Shown: positions 24,850-35,544, numbered from the stretch's first letter. The stretch is 64,000 nucleotides of DNA from Myxococcota bacterium (GCA_022072125.1 JAJVIH010000016.1:307856-371855); one strand, 5' to 3'. The notes: generated from the letters alone by a model not told the origin. Numbers and translations: made by a program.

Positions 24850-25872
24850 ATGGATTCAGATCGTCCCATGAGCAATCCGGATAAAAAAAAGCCCGTCAGT
24901 ATTGAGCAAGCCATGGCCGAGGCCCTGGCCAGCGTCGAACGTATCGAACGCGAAAGTTCAGGCGAACAGGAAGGCGTTGATCTTGACATTGGCGCGGAAA
25001 CTGAAAATCATGCCGCCGAACTGAAAAAACTCCGCGAAGAGATTGACGCCCTGCGCCGCCAGTCCGACGAGGCCCAGGAAAAGATGCTGCGGGTGGCTGC
25101 TGAATACGACAACTACCGCAAACGCATGATCAAGGAACGCTCCGAGATCATGAAATACGCAGGCGAAGGTCTGCTGCGTGAACTGCTGCCCTCTCTCGAT
25201 AACCTGAAGCGGGCCCTGCAGTTTGCTCCGTCGGGGGATGAAAGCAAGGAGTTTGTCAAGGGTATCGTCATGGTGTCCCGCATGGTGCATGAGGCCATCG
25301 CCCGGTTTGGCGCGGAAGGGTTCGAATCCAAGGGGAAACCCTTCAACCCCGAGCGGCACGAGGCGCTGCAACATGTGTTTTCCGCCGATGTTCCGGCGGG
25401 GGCCATCATCGAGGAAATGGAGTCCGGTTATTTGTTCAAGGATCGTTTGCTGAGACCGGCCAAGGTGCTGGTGTCCCGCGGGCCGGCCCCGGCGCCGAAA
25501 CCGGCGGATCCGCCGGTGGCGGAAGCGCCGCCGGCCGCTGAACACCGTCCATCTGGCGGGGCGGACAGCGTGGAATCGCCCGGCAAACCGGCGTCCGGCT
25601 CCATGGCCGCTGGACCGGCCAGGCCCGCCACGGCTCCCGCGCAAGAGGTTGAGCAAACCGTGGCCGCGCCGGAGCCGGCGGCGGAGGGCAAGCCTGCCGC
25701 GGAAGCAGCGGCGGGGTCCGGCATGGAAAATCCGGGGGGAGAGAACGGGCCAAAGGCGCCATGGGAAGAGGCGCCGGGGGTTTCTGAAATAGCAAGGTCT
25801 GGGGGCGCCGGGGAAAGCGGCGGGGATGGTGATGGCGCGGATAGCGAGACTTCGACAAAGGATGCCAAATAA
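24850..25872 (+). CDS. grpE: GrpE nucleotide exchange factor with unusual C-terminal extension (340 aa)
   Basis: GrpE releases ADP from DnaK. The long dimerisation coiled coil spans about residues 50-100 (ELKKLREEIDALRRQSDEAQEKMLRVAAEYDNYRKR region) and the beta-domain about 140-205, with the family signature NPERHEALQHV and LRPAKVLVS. Canonical GrpE is about 190-210 residues and ends here near residue 210. This protein adds about 130 residues rich in Pro, Ala, Gly and Glu with no recognised fold. The extension is in frame, uninterrupted and of normal codon use, so it is not an obvious artefact. ATG 24868 is an alternative start. dnaK follows after 60 bp. Confidence 0.9.
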   Translation: MDSDRPMSNPDKKKPVSIEQAMAEALASVERIERESSGEQEGVDLDIGAETENHAAELKKLREEIDALRRQSDEAQEKMLRVAAEYDNYRKRMIKERSEIMKYAGEGLLRELLPSLDNLKRALQFAPSGDESKEFVKGIVMVSRMVHEAIARFGAEGFESKGKPFNPERHEALQHVFSADVPAGAIIEEMESGYLFKDRLLRPAKVLVSRGPAPAPKPADPPVAEAPPAAEHRPSGGADSVESPGKPASGSMAAGPARPATAPAQEVEQTVAAPEPAAEGKPAAEAAAGSGMENPGGENGPKAPWEEAPGVSEIARSGGAGESGGDGDGADSETSTKDAK

Positions 25873-25932
25873 AGTACAGAAACAGGGGGCGCGGCGCTAA
25901 ATCCACGGCGTGTCCGCGAAGCGGGAGCGTTT

Positions 25933-27747
<1,815 letters not shown>

Positions 27748-27764
27748 TTTCTTCCTCCAAACGC

Positions 27765-27793
27765 TTGACCGGAATACCCCGCGCTGCTATACC
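27765..27793 (+). promoter_or_regulatory. Promoter of the tRNA-Lys/tRNA-Glu operon
   Basis: TTGACC (27765-27770), a 17-bp spacer and TATACC (27788-27793). Initiation would fall about 30 bp before the tRNA-Lys 5' end. Confidence 0.7.
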
Positions 27794-27828
27794 GCGCGAG
27801 CTTTTCGGGAGCCTTCCCCGCCTGTCAG

Positions 27829-27904
27829 GAGGCGCTAGCTCAGCCGGTAGAGCAACGGTCTTTTAAGCCGTGGGTCCTGGGTTCGACTCCCAGGCGCCTC
27901 ACCA
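27829..27904 (+). tRNA. tRNA-Lys (anticodon UUU), CCA encoded
   Basis: GAGGCGC pairs with GCGCCTC, discriminator A then encoded CCA. The anticodon loop CTTTTAA reads TTT. D-loop (TAGCTCAGCCGGTAGAGC) and T-loop (GGTTCGACTCC) are canonical. Length is 76 nt. Confidence 0.97.
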
Positions 27905-27911
27905 CTTACGC

Positions 27912-27987
27912 GACCCCATCGTCTAGAGGCCCAGGACATCGGCCTTTCACGCCGGTAACGCGGGTTCGAATCCCGCTGGGGTCGCCA
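27912..27987 (+). tRNA. tRNA-Glu (anticodon UUC), CCA encoded
   Basis: GACCCCA pairs with TGGGGTC, discriminator G then encoded CCA. The anticodon loop CTTTCAC reads TTC; CGTCTAGAGGCCCAGGACA is a typical glutamate D-arm. It lies 7 bp after tRNA-Lys and is followed at once by a run of seven T residues. Confidence 0.97.
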
Positions 27988-28019
27988 TTTTTTTGTCTGG
28001 AACCCGGAATAAACCCGGT

Positions 28020-29090
28020 TCAGACGTCCAGCGGAAGGCCCTTCTCCAGCAACCTTTCCCACCGTTCGGCCACGGCCGGAGAGGGGTGGGCTTCAGCCGC
28101 CCGCCGCAGCAGGCGCCGGTGACCCTCAACCCGTCCGCGTTCCAGGGCGGCGCGGATTTCCCCCGCCAGCATTTCCGCCGAAAGCTCCTCGACGATCCCC
28201 GGCAGCCCGTGGGCGGCGAAAAGTTCCGCCACGCCGCAGCGCGAACTGATCACGGCCGGAACGCCGCACGCCAGCGCTTCCAGCGGGGCGTTGCCGAAGG
28301 CCTCGTAACGGGAAGGCAGCACCAGCACATCCGCGGCTTGCAGGAGTTCCAACATGCCGGTGCGTTCGCCGGCGCGAACCGTGCGCAGGCCATGCAGGGA
28401 TACTTTGCGCTGGCGGGAGGCGGTCAATCCGGCGGTGATCAGCACCGGGCGGGGCGACAACAAACGCAGCGCGTCCGCGAGCAGATCCAGGCCCTTGCGG
28501 ATCGGGTCGCCGCCCACAAACAGCGCCACCGGTTCCCGATCGGAAACCCCCAGGATACCGCGGACGCGGGCGCGTTCTTCCTTGTCAGGCGGGACAAAAC
28601 GCAGGGAGTCCACGCCATTGGGTATGACGGCGATGCGGCTGGCGGGAACGCCAGCGTCTTCCAGTTCGCGCGCGCCGCGCCTGGACAACGCCGCCACGCC
28701 GCGCAGGCGCGGATGGTTCAGGATATCCTCTTCCAGGCGGGCGATGGCCTCGTCGCGGGCTTTCCAGGGTGAACCACAGGCGTGGATATTCTCCCGGTGC
28801 AGGCCGCCGCCCGCGCGAAACCAATGGGCGCCGGGAACGCGGGAAAAGCTGACGGCGATGGCTTCCGGCATCCTCGCCAGTTGATCCTCCAGCCGTTTCT
28901 GCAAGGGAATCTGTTTCAACCGATCCCGCCAGCGTGTCTTTCCGGCCCAGGCTGGCGCCCCGGCGGCGATGTGTCCGGCCAGGATGATCACTTCGTGTCC
29001 GCGGACGTGCAGGCCGTGGGCCAATTCCCACGCCTTTCCTTCGACGCCGCCGGCGGGCTGGAAGCGCCGGACCACCAGGATGATCTTCAT
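28020..29090 (-). CDS. GT4-family glycosyltransferase (356 aa)
   Basis: A GT-B fold enzyme of the GT4 (glycogen-synthase-like) family. The N-terminal Rossmann half opens MKIILVVRRFQPAGGVEGKAWELA; the donor-binding half has FVGGDPIRKGLDLLADAL and the EX7E-type region SRYEAFGNAPLEALACGVPAV. It probably transfers a nucleotide-activated sugar to the LPS core, given its position as last gene of the LPS operon; neither donor nor acceptor can be read from sequence. ATG 29090 overlaps the GT2 stop by 4 bp; the ORF-track start at 29240 adds 50 shadow residues. Confidence 0.88.
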   Translation of the reverse strand: MKIILVVRRFQPAGGVEGKAWELAHGLHVRGHEVIILAGHIAAGAPAWAGKTRWRDRLKQIPLQKRLEDQLARMPEAIAVSFSRVPGAHWFRAGGGLHRENIHACGSPWKARDEAIARLEEDILNHPRLRGVAALSRRGARELEDAGVPASRIAVIPNGVDSLRFVPPDKEERARVRGILGVSDREPVALFVGGDPIRKGLDLLADALRLLSPRPVLITAGLTASRQRKVSLHGLRTVRAGERTGMLELLQAADVLVLPSRYEAFGNAPLEALACGVPAVISSRCGVAELFAAHGLPGIVEELSAEMLAGEIRAALERGRVEGHRRLLRRAAEAHPSPAVAERWERLLEKGLPLDV

Positions 29091-29830
29091 TCCGTATCTG
29101 GCCCGCCCTTGCGCAGCCAATGGTATTTCCAGCGGGTTTCCGCGGCCGCCAGCCGCGCGTAGGAAAAACCGTCGGCGCCGGAGAGAACCCACCCGTCCGC
29201 CAGCAGGACCTTGAAATACTTCCAGGCGGGGCGCAGCCATTCATCGGCGGCGGTGGCGCGCTGGCCCCGGTTGCGCATGGCCATGGCGGACAGCCGGGCA
29301 TAGCGCATGGCGCGTTTTTCGTATTCTACCCAGTCGCCGAAACTGTGGTGCAGCACTGGATGGCGGAAAGCGTTCACCGGCCCGTCAGTCAGCAGGCGAT
29401 CATGGGGCTCATGGCTGGTGTCGTAAAGCGCGGAGCCGCGCCGGAAAAGGCGGACATGATACTCCCGCCGCCAGCGGCGCAAGACGGTTCCGTTCCGGAG
29501 GGTGACGAAGGCGATGCGCCACGCCGGCGCGGCGGCGAGATCGGTTCGCGCGATTTCCGCCGCCAACTCCGGGCTGAGTTCCTCATCCGCGTCGAGGTTC
29601 AGCACATAATCGCCCCGGCAGCATTCGAGACCGGCCTGTTTCTGGCGGTTGGTTCCATCGTAAGGGCGGCGGATGACGCGCGCCCCGGCCTCTTCCAGCA
29701 GGCGGAGGGTGCCGTCGCTGGAGCCGCCGTCCACCGCCACGATTTCGTCCGCCACGCCGCGAACCGATTGCAGCGCCCGCCCGATGCGGCGTTCTTCGTT
29801 CTGGCAGATGATGAGCAGGGACAGCCTCAT
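29087..29830 (-). CDS. GT2-family glycosyltransferase, WaaE-like (247 aa)
   Basis: GT-A fold enzyme: MRLSLLIICQNEERRIGRAL opens the nucleotide-binding region, VDGGSSDGT follows, and NLDADEEL supplies the DXD-type metal motif near residue 79. The length and the long C-terminal helical part (FKVLLADGWVLSGADGFSYA) resemble WaaE/KdtX enzymes that add a glucose to the heptose of the inner core. Four-base overlaps with both neighbours show tight translational coupling inside the LPS operon. Confidence 0.85.
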   Translation of the reverse strand: MRLSLLIICQNEERRIGRALQSVRGVADEIVAVDGGSSDGTLRLLEEAGARVIRRPYDGTNRQKQAGLECCRGDYVLNLDADEELSPELAAEIARTDLAAAPAWRIAFVTLRNGTVLRRWRREYHVRLFRRGSALYDTSHEPHDRLLTDGPVNAFRHPVLHHSFGDWVEYEKRAMRYARLSAMAMRNRGQRATAADEWLRPAWKYFKVLLADGWVLSGADGFSYARLAAAETRWKYHWLRKGGPDTE

Positions 29831-30312
29831 CGCAGCCGCTCCGCCAGTTGGGTGGATGAATGGGTCTTGGCGTCGCCCGCGATCACGATGCGCGCGCCGA
29901 TCTCCGCGATCACCTGGCGTTCGGGGAGTTGTTCCGGCGTGTAATCCGTTCCCTTGATCACCACATGGGGGCGCAGCAGGCGGATGATGCCGGCGGCGGT
30001 ATCTTCCGCGAACCAGGTGACATGGCTGACGCAGCGCAACCCCGCCAGCACCTCCATGCGTTCGGCGAGAGGGTGAACGGGCCTGCCCGGTCCCTTGGAG
30101 CGGCGCACCGACTCATCGCTGTTGACGGCGAGAATAAGCACGTCCGCGTGGCGCGCTCCTTCTTCCAGGCAACGGATATGCCCCACGTGCAGGATGTCGA
30201 AACAGCCGTTGGCGAGCCCGATGGTTTGTCCCTGCTGGCGTAGCGCGGCGAGGAGATTCGCCAGTTCCTCCGGCGGCTGGATGCGCGGGATATTTGCGGA
30301 AAGCTGACTCAT
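29827..30312 (-). CDS. rfaE2: Heptose-1-phosphate adenylyltransferase (161 aa)
   Basis: The cytidylyltransferase-like signature LANGCFDILHVGHIRCLEEG (near residue 34) and RPVHPLAERMEVLAGL, IKGTDYTPEQLPE match the C-terminal half of bifunctional HldE, here a separate protein. It adenylylates D-glycero-beta-D-manno-heptose-1-phosphate to ADP-heptose, the substrate of the heptosyltransferase upstream. It is 87 bp after the PfkB-kinase gene and overlaps the GT2 gene by 4 bp. Confidence 0.92.
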   Translation of the reverse strand: MSQLSANIPRIQPPEELANLLAALRQQGQTIGLANGCFDILHVGHIRCLEEGARHADVLILAVNSDESVRRSKGPGRPVHPLAERMEVLAGLRCVSHVTWFAEDTAAGIIRLLRPHVVIKGTDYTPEQLPERQVIAEIGARIVIAGDAKTHSSTQLAERLR

Positions 30313-30399
30313 GCGGTTGTTGGTGCTCCCCTCACCGGCGCAGGCGGCCCGGGGACCGGGAACTCCGCGAAATGACGGAAATCTTCCACAAACATCCTT

Positions 30400-31341
30400 T
30401 CAAACAGGTCTGGCGCCGTCTTCCGGACGCCAGAGCACCGTGCCGGGACGTTGCACCGCGCGTGAGGTGATCTCCGCCGCGAAACGCAGGGCCTCGCGCA
30501 GCGGCGCGCCAGCCACGCGCGCGCTGAAAGCCGCCGCCAGGGCCACATCGCCGGCGCCCACATCGCTCACCGCCCGGACGGGATGGGTTTCCATGTGTTC
30601 CGTCTCTTCCCGCGCGTGAATGATGGCGAAGCCGCGCGCGCCCAGCGTGACCACGATCTCCTCCGGTCCGGCGGGGCGGCGGACACGGCGTCGCAATCGC
30701 CCCTGGCCGTCCCAGATGGATTCGCCGGTCAGCTTCCGCCATTCGTTTTCATTGGGCATGATGAGAGTGCAGGGCGGGTAGGCGCCCAGGTGATGGCGGC
30801 TGTCCACCGCAACTGGAACGCCGCGATCCATCAGTTCGCCGCACAGGTTGATCCAGCGCTCCGGCGGCGCGCCGGGAGGGTGGTGATCCACCACGATGCA
30901 GGCGGCGGGAGTTCCGGGAAGGATGGCGGACCAGTCGAGCGGTCCCACGGAAATTTGTTCCGGGCGTTCATCACGGCGTTCCATCACACGGATTGCTTTC
31001 GAGGCGGCGTCCACCCCCACCACACGCCGGGCTGTCCACGGCGGTTGCGGCGGTTCGTCCGTGTAAAGCAGTTCCACGCCATCCAGTTCGAGCAGGCGGA
31101 CCAGTTCCGCGCCGGGCCCGCCAGGGGGCGGACACACGAACCAGGTACGTACGCCCAGCAAGGCCAGTTGCTGGGCCACATGGGCGGCGGCGCCCGGCGC
31201 GGCTGCGGGCATATCCGCCAGTTCGCGCGCGGCGTCCGGCGTGGGGGTCCAGATATCCAGCATCGGCGTGCCCGTGATCAACCAGGGCTGGCCGCTTTGG
31301 CTCGCGATCGCCTTCAACCAGTCTTGCAAGCCGCCGTTCAT
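30400..31341 (-). CDS. PfkB-family kinase, divergent HldE/RfaE1-like (313 aa)
   Basis: The PfkB/ribokinase fold is supported by the C-terminal signature SDVGAGDVALAAAF, whose GAGD holds the catalytic Asp, and by LIMPNENEWRKLTG. Context (next to rfaE2 in an LPS operon) and the segment TARRVVGVDAASKAIRVMERRDE suggest heptose-7-phosphate kinase, the RfaE1 half of HldE. The N-terminus (ITGTPMLDIW, APGAAAHVAQQLALLG) is a diverged form of the usual GDxMLDRY and GGAANVA motifs. Substrate is therefore inferred. ATG 31341 overlaps the lpxL stop by 4 bp. Confidence 0.75.
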   Translation of the reverse strand: MNGGLQDWLKAIASQSGQPWLITGTPMLDIWTPTPDAARELADMPAAAPGAAAHVAQQLALLGVRTWFVCPPPGGPGAELVRLLELDGVELLYTDEPPQPPWTARRVVGVDAASKAIRVMERRDERPEQISVGPLDWSAILPGTPAACIVVDHHPPGAPPERWINLCGELMDRGVPVAVDSRHHLGAYPPCTLIMPNENEWRKLTGESIWDGQGRLRRRVRRPAGPEEIVVTLGARGFAIIHAREETEHMETHPVRAVSDVGAGDVALAAAFSARVAGAPLREALRFAAEITSRAVQRPGTVLWRPEDGARPV

Positions 31342-32222
31342 GAGGGAAGTTCCGTGTCCGGCTTCACTTTCCAGCGCCGGTGCAACCATAACCACTGGTC
31401 CGGGTGTTGTCGAACGATGGACTCGATAACCTGGGCGAACAGCGCGGTGTTGGCGGCGACAAAACGAGCCCGATCCTGGCTTTCCACCAGTTGCAGGGCG
31501 GGCATCACCACGGCGCGGTAGCGTCCCGGGGCTTCATACAGGCAATAGGCGGGCAGCACCGGCGCGCCGGTCATCCACGCCAGACGTGCGAGTCCGCTGC
31601 TGGTGGCGGCGGGCCGGCCGAAAAAGGGAGTGATTACGCCGTCTCTGCCGGGCGCGTGCTGGTCGAGGATATACCCCACGGCTTCATTGCGTTTGAGGGC
31701 CGCCGTCAGTTCGCGGGCCGCCTGGCCGCCCCGCGACACCAGCCGGAGACCGAAGCGGGCGCGGGTTTCCATCCAGAAGCGATCCACGGCGGCTGATTTC
31801 AGGCGGCGGGTGACAATGGTCAGCGGCGAGCCGCGCGCGGCCTGGGCGCAGCAAAACAGATCCCAATGGCCGATGTGCAGGGTCAGCACCAGCACGCCGC
31901 GTCCGAGCGCGCGCGCGTTTTCGTAATGCTCCAGCCCTTCCGTCGCGACAAGATCGGTGATTTGCCCGCGATCCATGGTGGAAAGTTTGAGCATGGTGAA
32001 GGCCGATCGGGCGGTGTTACGGATGCATTCCCTGGCGATGGCGTTTGTTTGTTCACTGTCCAGGTTTTCGCCAAAGGCCTCGCGCAACTGGCGTTTCACC
32101 AGCCCGCGCCGGATGGGGACAAGGTAAAACCACGCCCAGCCGATGATTTCGCCGATCTTTTCCGCGCTGGACCAGGGGAGCAGGGCCAAAACCCGCGCCG
32201 TCAATTCAAGGAGGAGCCGCAT
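31338..32222 (-). CDS. lpxL: Lipid A acyltransferase, LpxL/HtrB family (294 aa)
   Basis: This inner-membrane enzyme adds a secondary acyl chain to Kdo-lipid A. The catalytic HxxxxD motif is HIGHWD near residue 117, in the context GRGVLVLTLHIGHWDLF. Other conserved parts are VTRRLKSAAVDRFW, AVGYILDQHAP and the terminal QWLWLHRRWK. The N-terminal hydrophobic stretch (ALLPWSSAEKIGEIIGWAWFYL) is the usual membrane anchor. LpxL and LpxM cannot be separated by eye. It overlaps lpxK by 17 bp and the PfkB gene by 4 bp. Confidence 0.9.
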   Translation of the reverse strand: MRLLLELTARVLALLPWSSAEKIGEIIGWAWFYLVPIRRGLVKRQLREAFGENLDSEQTNAIARECIRNTARSAFTMLKLSTMDRGQITDLVATEGLEHYENARALGRGVLVLTLHIGHWDLFCCAQAARGSPLTIVTRRLKSAAVDRFWMETRARFGLRLVSRGGQAARELTAALKRNEAVGYILDQHAPGRDGVITPFFGRPAATSSGLARLAWMTGAPVLPAYCLYEAPGRYRAVVMPALQLVESQDRARFVAANTALFAQVIESIVRQHPDQWLWLHRRWKVKPDTELPS

Positions 32223-33297
32223 GGAATCCGGAGAAGCCCGGCAGCGCGCGCACCGCCGCTAGCAACCAGGTTCCGCCCGCCGTGCAGACGAGCCGGGTCC
32301 GCGCCACGCGCGCCTGCTGGCGCAGGGGGGAAGACGGCGAGATGCGCGCCGCGTCCTTGGCGGTGGTGATCAGCAGGGCGCCTTCATGCCGCTGGAGCGC
32401 CCGGAGTATTTTCCGTTCGCCGCCGCCCGCGTACCGGTGATGATCCGCGTACCAGAGGGTCTCCGCCACTTCACCCCCCAGGTGTTCGATGGCGCGCTGG
32501 AAACGCCCGGGGCTTGCGATCCCGGCGAATAGCACGCAGCGTTTCCCCCGCAGATCCTCCGGCGCAAGAACGGCGCCAGGACCCATGGGTTCGATAGCGG
32601 TGATCCGCCGCTCCAGCATGGCCATGCGCGGCCCGTCATGGCTGAAGGGGATATTCAGGCCGCGTTCTGGATCGCGCGCCGGTTCGCCGTCGCTGATGAA
32701 GCAGATCAGCGGCAGGGCGCGCAGCCGTTCGGGCGGCTCGCGCAACGGACCGGCGGGGAAGCGTTTTCCGTTGCCCACGGGTTGCCGCGCCGGCAGCGCC
32801 ACCGCGTGCATGTCACAAATGAGTCCGCGGCTTTGCAGGCTGTCATCGAAGAGGATCAAATCCGGCTTTGCTCCGCTGTCCATCAATAGCCGGACCCCTT
32901 CCTTGCGCTTGGCCGCGCAGACGATCCGCCACTGCGGATGTTGGCGCTTGAGCATCAGCGGCTCATCCCCCGCGCGGGAGGAATCCATGTTGGTCTCCAC
33001 CTCCAGGACGGCGCTGTCTTCATCGTCGCGGCCATAGCCGCGGGTGACCACGGCGACCCGCCGGCCCGCGCCGGAGACCCATTCGCCGAAGTATTCCACC
33101 AGCGGGGTTTTGCCGGCCCCTCCCGCCCAGATGGAGCCCACCCCGAGCAGCGCCGCGCGCGTGTCCGGACGTTCCGCCGCCGCCCGATCTTCCGCGAGGA
33201 CGCGGTCAACCAACGATCCGGTCAGGCGCGCGAAAGGCTCCAGCAGACGGGAGGCCGGGCCATCACGCAGCATCCAGGGTTGAGGAAAACGGATCAT
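32206..33297 (-). CDS. lpxK: Tetraacyldisaccharide 4'-kinase (363 aa)
   Basis: LpxK phosphorylates the 4' position of the lipid A disaccharide. Its Walker A variant is GSIWAGGAGKTPLVEY near residue 53, followed by VAVVTRGYGR, then FDDSLQSRGL (usually DDGFQ; here S replaces the residue that is normally Gly, and L replaces Phe), and late FAGIASPGRF. Length is typical. It starts 4 bp inside the heptosyltransferase gene and overlaps lpxL by 17 bp. Confidence 0.92.
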   Translation of the reverse strand: MIRFPQPWMLRDGPASRLLEPFARLTGSLVDRVLAEDRAAAERPDTRAALLGVGSIWAGGAGKTPLVEYFGEWVSGAGRRVAVVTRGYGRDDEDSAVLEVETNMDSSRAGDEPLMLKRQHPQWRIVCAAKRKEGVRLLMDSGAKPDLILFDDSLQSRGLICDMHAVALPARQPVGNGKRFPAGPLREPPERLRALPLICFISDGEPARDPERGLNIPFSHDGPRMAMLERRITAIEPMGPGAVLAPEDLRGKRCVLFAGIASPGRFQRAIEHLGGEVAETLWYADHHRYAGGGERKILRALQRHEGALLITTAKDAARISPSSPLRQQARVARTRLVCTAGGTWLLAAVRALPGFSGFHAAPP

Positions 33298-34328
33298 GCA
33301 AAACTATCCAGCGCCTTCAACACCCGTTCCGGAGTGAGTTCGCGCATACACCGGTGGTGGTCCAGGGGACATCCGGCGCCGCCGAGGTTAGAGCACGGCT
33401 GGCAGGGCAAATCCAGATGGAGGACATGGTGATCCGGACCGCGGGGCGCCCAGCGCTCGACGGGAGTCGGTCCGAACAACCCCACGGTGGGTACGCCGCA
33501 GGCCGCGGCCAGATGCAGCGGACCGGAATCGGCGCTGATCACCCGTTTCGCGCACCGGATCAGGGCCGCCAATTCCCCGGTGTCCATGCCGCCGGCGGCG
33601 GGCAGCAGGGACAGTCCGGAAAGCCTCCGCAATTCTTCCGCCATCGCCTCTTCTCCGGGACCATGGAGCAGAACCGCTGGAACGCCCTGCCGGTCCAGGG
33701 CGTGGAACAGTTCCGCCGCGTGTTCCAGCGGCCATGCCTTGCTGGAACGGCTGGCGTGAGGATGAAGCGCCACGAATCCCCCGGGGGGAAGCGCGTGAGC
33801 CTTCATAAATCGCAAGGCGGCAGCCGCGGCGTCGCGGCTTTCCCATACCGCCAGGGGGAAGCGATCGGCCCGCGCACCGGCGGATTCCGGCGCCCAGTCC
33901 GGCGGAAGCGCATCAAAATACCAGTCCGCCTGCCAGACATGGCGGAAGACACGGGGAAAACCCGTCAGTTCGCGGAGGGCGTCCAGCGCGCCGCGCTTGC
34001 GGAAAACCCCATGAATCCCAGGCTTTAGCCGTCTTGCAAATAGGCGGGTGGAGAGTTTGCCTTGGAGATCCACAACCGCCAGGGGTTGGCCGCTGGGACG
34101 CCATGCCGCCCGATCCTCCCAGGCGATGGATTCGATTCCCGGCGCCGTCGCGAACAGGGGCAGCAGGGCCCGGCTGGTCATGAGGGTCAACCTGCCGTCC
34201 GGAAACCATGCCCGCAGCGCCTGCAACAAGGGCGTGGCCAGCACCACATCCCCCAGCCGGCCGCAACGGATGAGCAGGGTATGTCCAGGCGCGGCCCGGC
34301 TGGCGGATTGGATGTGGGGCGGCTCCAT
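33294..34328 (-). CDS. ADP-heptose:LPS heptosyltransferase, GT9 family (344 aa)
   Basis: Family GT9 signature: LLIRCGRLGDVVLATPLLQALRAWFP at the N-terminus, VALHPHASRSSKAWPLEHAAELF in the middle, and donor-site SADSGPLHLAAACGVPTVGLFGPT. It transfers heptose from ADP-heptose to the Kdo region of LPS. Four Cys plus His near the end (LPCQPCSNLGGAGCPLDHHRCM) match the Cys-rich C-terminus seen in many GT9 proteins. ATG 34328 is chosen; the 97 upstream residues in the ORF track are not protein-like. First gene of the seven-gene LPS operon. WaaC, WaaF or WaaQ type is not resolved. Confidence 0.9.
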   Translation of the reverse strand: MEPPHIQSASRAAPGHTLLIRCGRLGDVVLATPLLQALRAWFPDGRLTLMTSRALLPLFATAPGIESIAWEDRAAWRPSGQPLAVVDLQGKLSTRLFARRLKPGIHGVFRKRGALDALRELTGFPRVFRHVWQADWYFDALPPDWAPESAGARADRFPLAVWESRDAAAAALRFMKAHALPPGGFVALHPHASRSSKAWPLEHAAELFHALDRQGVPAVLLHGPGEEAMAEELRRLSGLSLLPAAGGMDTGELAALIRCAKRVISADSGPLHLAAACGVPTVGLFGPTPVERWAPRGPDHHVLHLDLPCQPCSNLGGAGCPLDHHRCMRELTPERVLKALDSFA

Positions 34329-34497
34329 GACCCATGTGTAACATTTCCAGACCCCATGTGAGAAAGCTCCAATCTTCAATTGACCCGTGAAAATGAATAT
34401 GGGACTCTGGATCGGGCAAATGACCGATGCCATCGCGGCGTGTCCGCGGCGGTGCGGAAGTTTTGCCCAAGCAGCAACATCACCTGACGGGGACCTT

Positions 34498-35544
34498 ATG
34501 AGCAGCGCCGCCCATGATCGCAAGGAACGAGTAGACTGGTTACTGTCCATTCCCTTCATTCTGATGCACCTGGTTCCGCTGGCCATGTTCTGGCTTGACT
34601 TCACCTGGGTGGACATCACGATCGCGGTGGCGCTCTATTATGTCCGGATGTTCTTCGTCACCGGCGGATATCACCGGTACTTCGCCCACCGGGGTTACAA
34701 GCTGAAGCGCTGGGCCCAGTTCCTGATGGCCTTCGGCGCCCAGACCTCGGCGCAAAAAGGCGCGCTGTGGTGGGCGGGCCATCACCGTCATCACCACAAG
34801 TTCAGCGACACCCCGGAAGACATCCACACCCCCAAGAAGGGGTTGCTGTGGAGCCATATCACCTGGATCATGTCCTAAAAATACCAGGAAACGCCGTTTC
34901 ATCTGATCAAGGATTTCGCCAAATACCCGGAGTTGGTGTTTCTCAATAAATGGCACTGGCTTCCGCCCTTCGCCCTGGCGATCGCCTGCTTCGCCATTGG
35001 CGGCTGGACGGGACTCGTGGTCTGGTTCTTCTTTTCGACCGTGTTGCTGTTCCACGGAACCTTTCTGGTCAATTCGCTGGCCCATATTGTCGGGCAGCGC
35101 CGTTATGTCACCACCGACACCAGCCGCAACTCGTTCATGATCACCTTTTTCACCCTGGGCGAGGGATGGCACAACAACCACCATCACTACGCGCCCAGCG
35201 CCCGCAATGGCTTTTACTGGTGGGAAATTGACATCACTTACTATGTCATCCGGCTTCTCGAACTGGTTGGGGTGGCCTACGACGTGCGCGGCGTGCCGAA
35301 GCATATCATGGAGCGCAACCGCGTGCGCGACGGCCATTTCGACGTGGGTCTGTTCGGCAACTGGCAGCAGAAGGCGGCCCAGGCCCGGCAGCACGCGGAA
35401 GACTTGCGCAAGCAGGCGGGCGAGTTCGCTGAGGAACTCATGGAGTCCACCCGCAAATCCGCCGGCGAGATTGTCGAGAATACCCGCAAATCCGCTGAAG
35501 AACTGGTCATCCTCAGCAAGGGCCCGATGGGCGTCAAGGAATAA
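34498..35544 (+). pseudogene. Acyl-CoA (stearoyl-CoA type) desaturase interrupted by in-frame TAA
   Basis: The reading frame from ATG 34498 encodes a membrane delta-9 type fatty acyl desaturase: histidine box 1 HRYFAH (59-64), box 2 HHRHHH (95-100), membrane helices around them, then after codon 126 (ITWIMS) a TAA at 34876-34878. The same frame continues (KYQETPFHLIKDFAKYPEL) with two more helices and box 3 HNNHHH near codon 226. Homology is continuous across the stop, so a single substitution, not an indel, is the cause. Without readthrough the 126-aa product lacks the third box and cannot be active. The last 60 residues form an amphipathic helical repeat (STRKSAGEIVENTRKSAEEL). Sequencing error is possible. 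Confidence 0.85.

Noticed and set aside
34876-34878. Recoding of the desaturase stop as selenocysteine or pyrrolysine
   Set aside because: The codon is TAA, not TGA or TAG.
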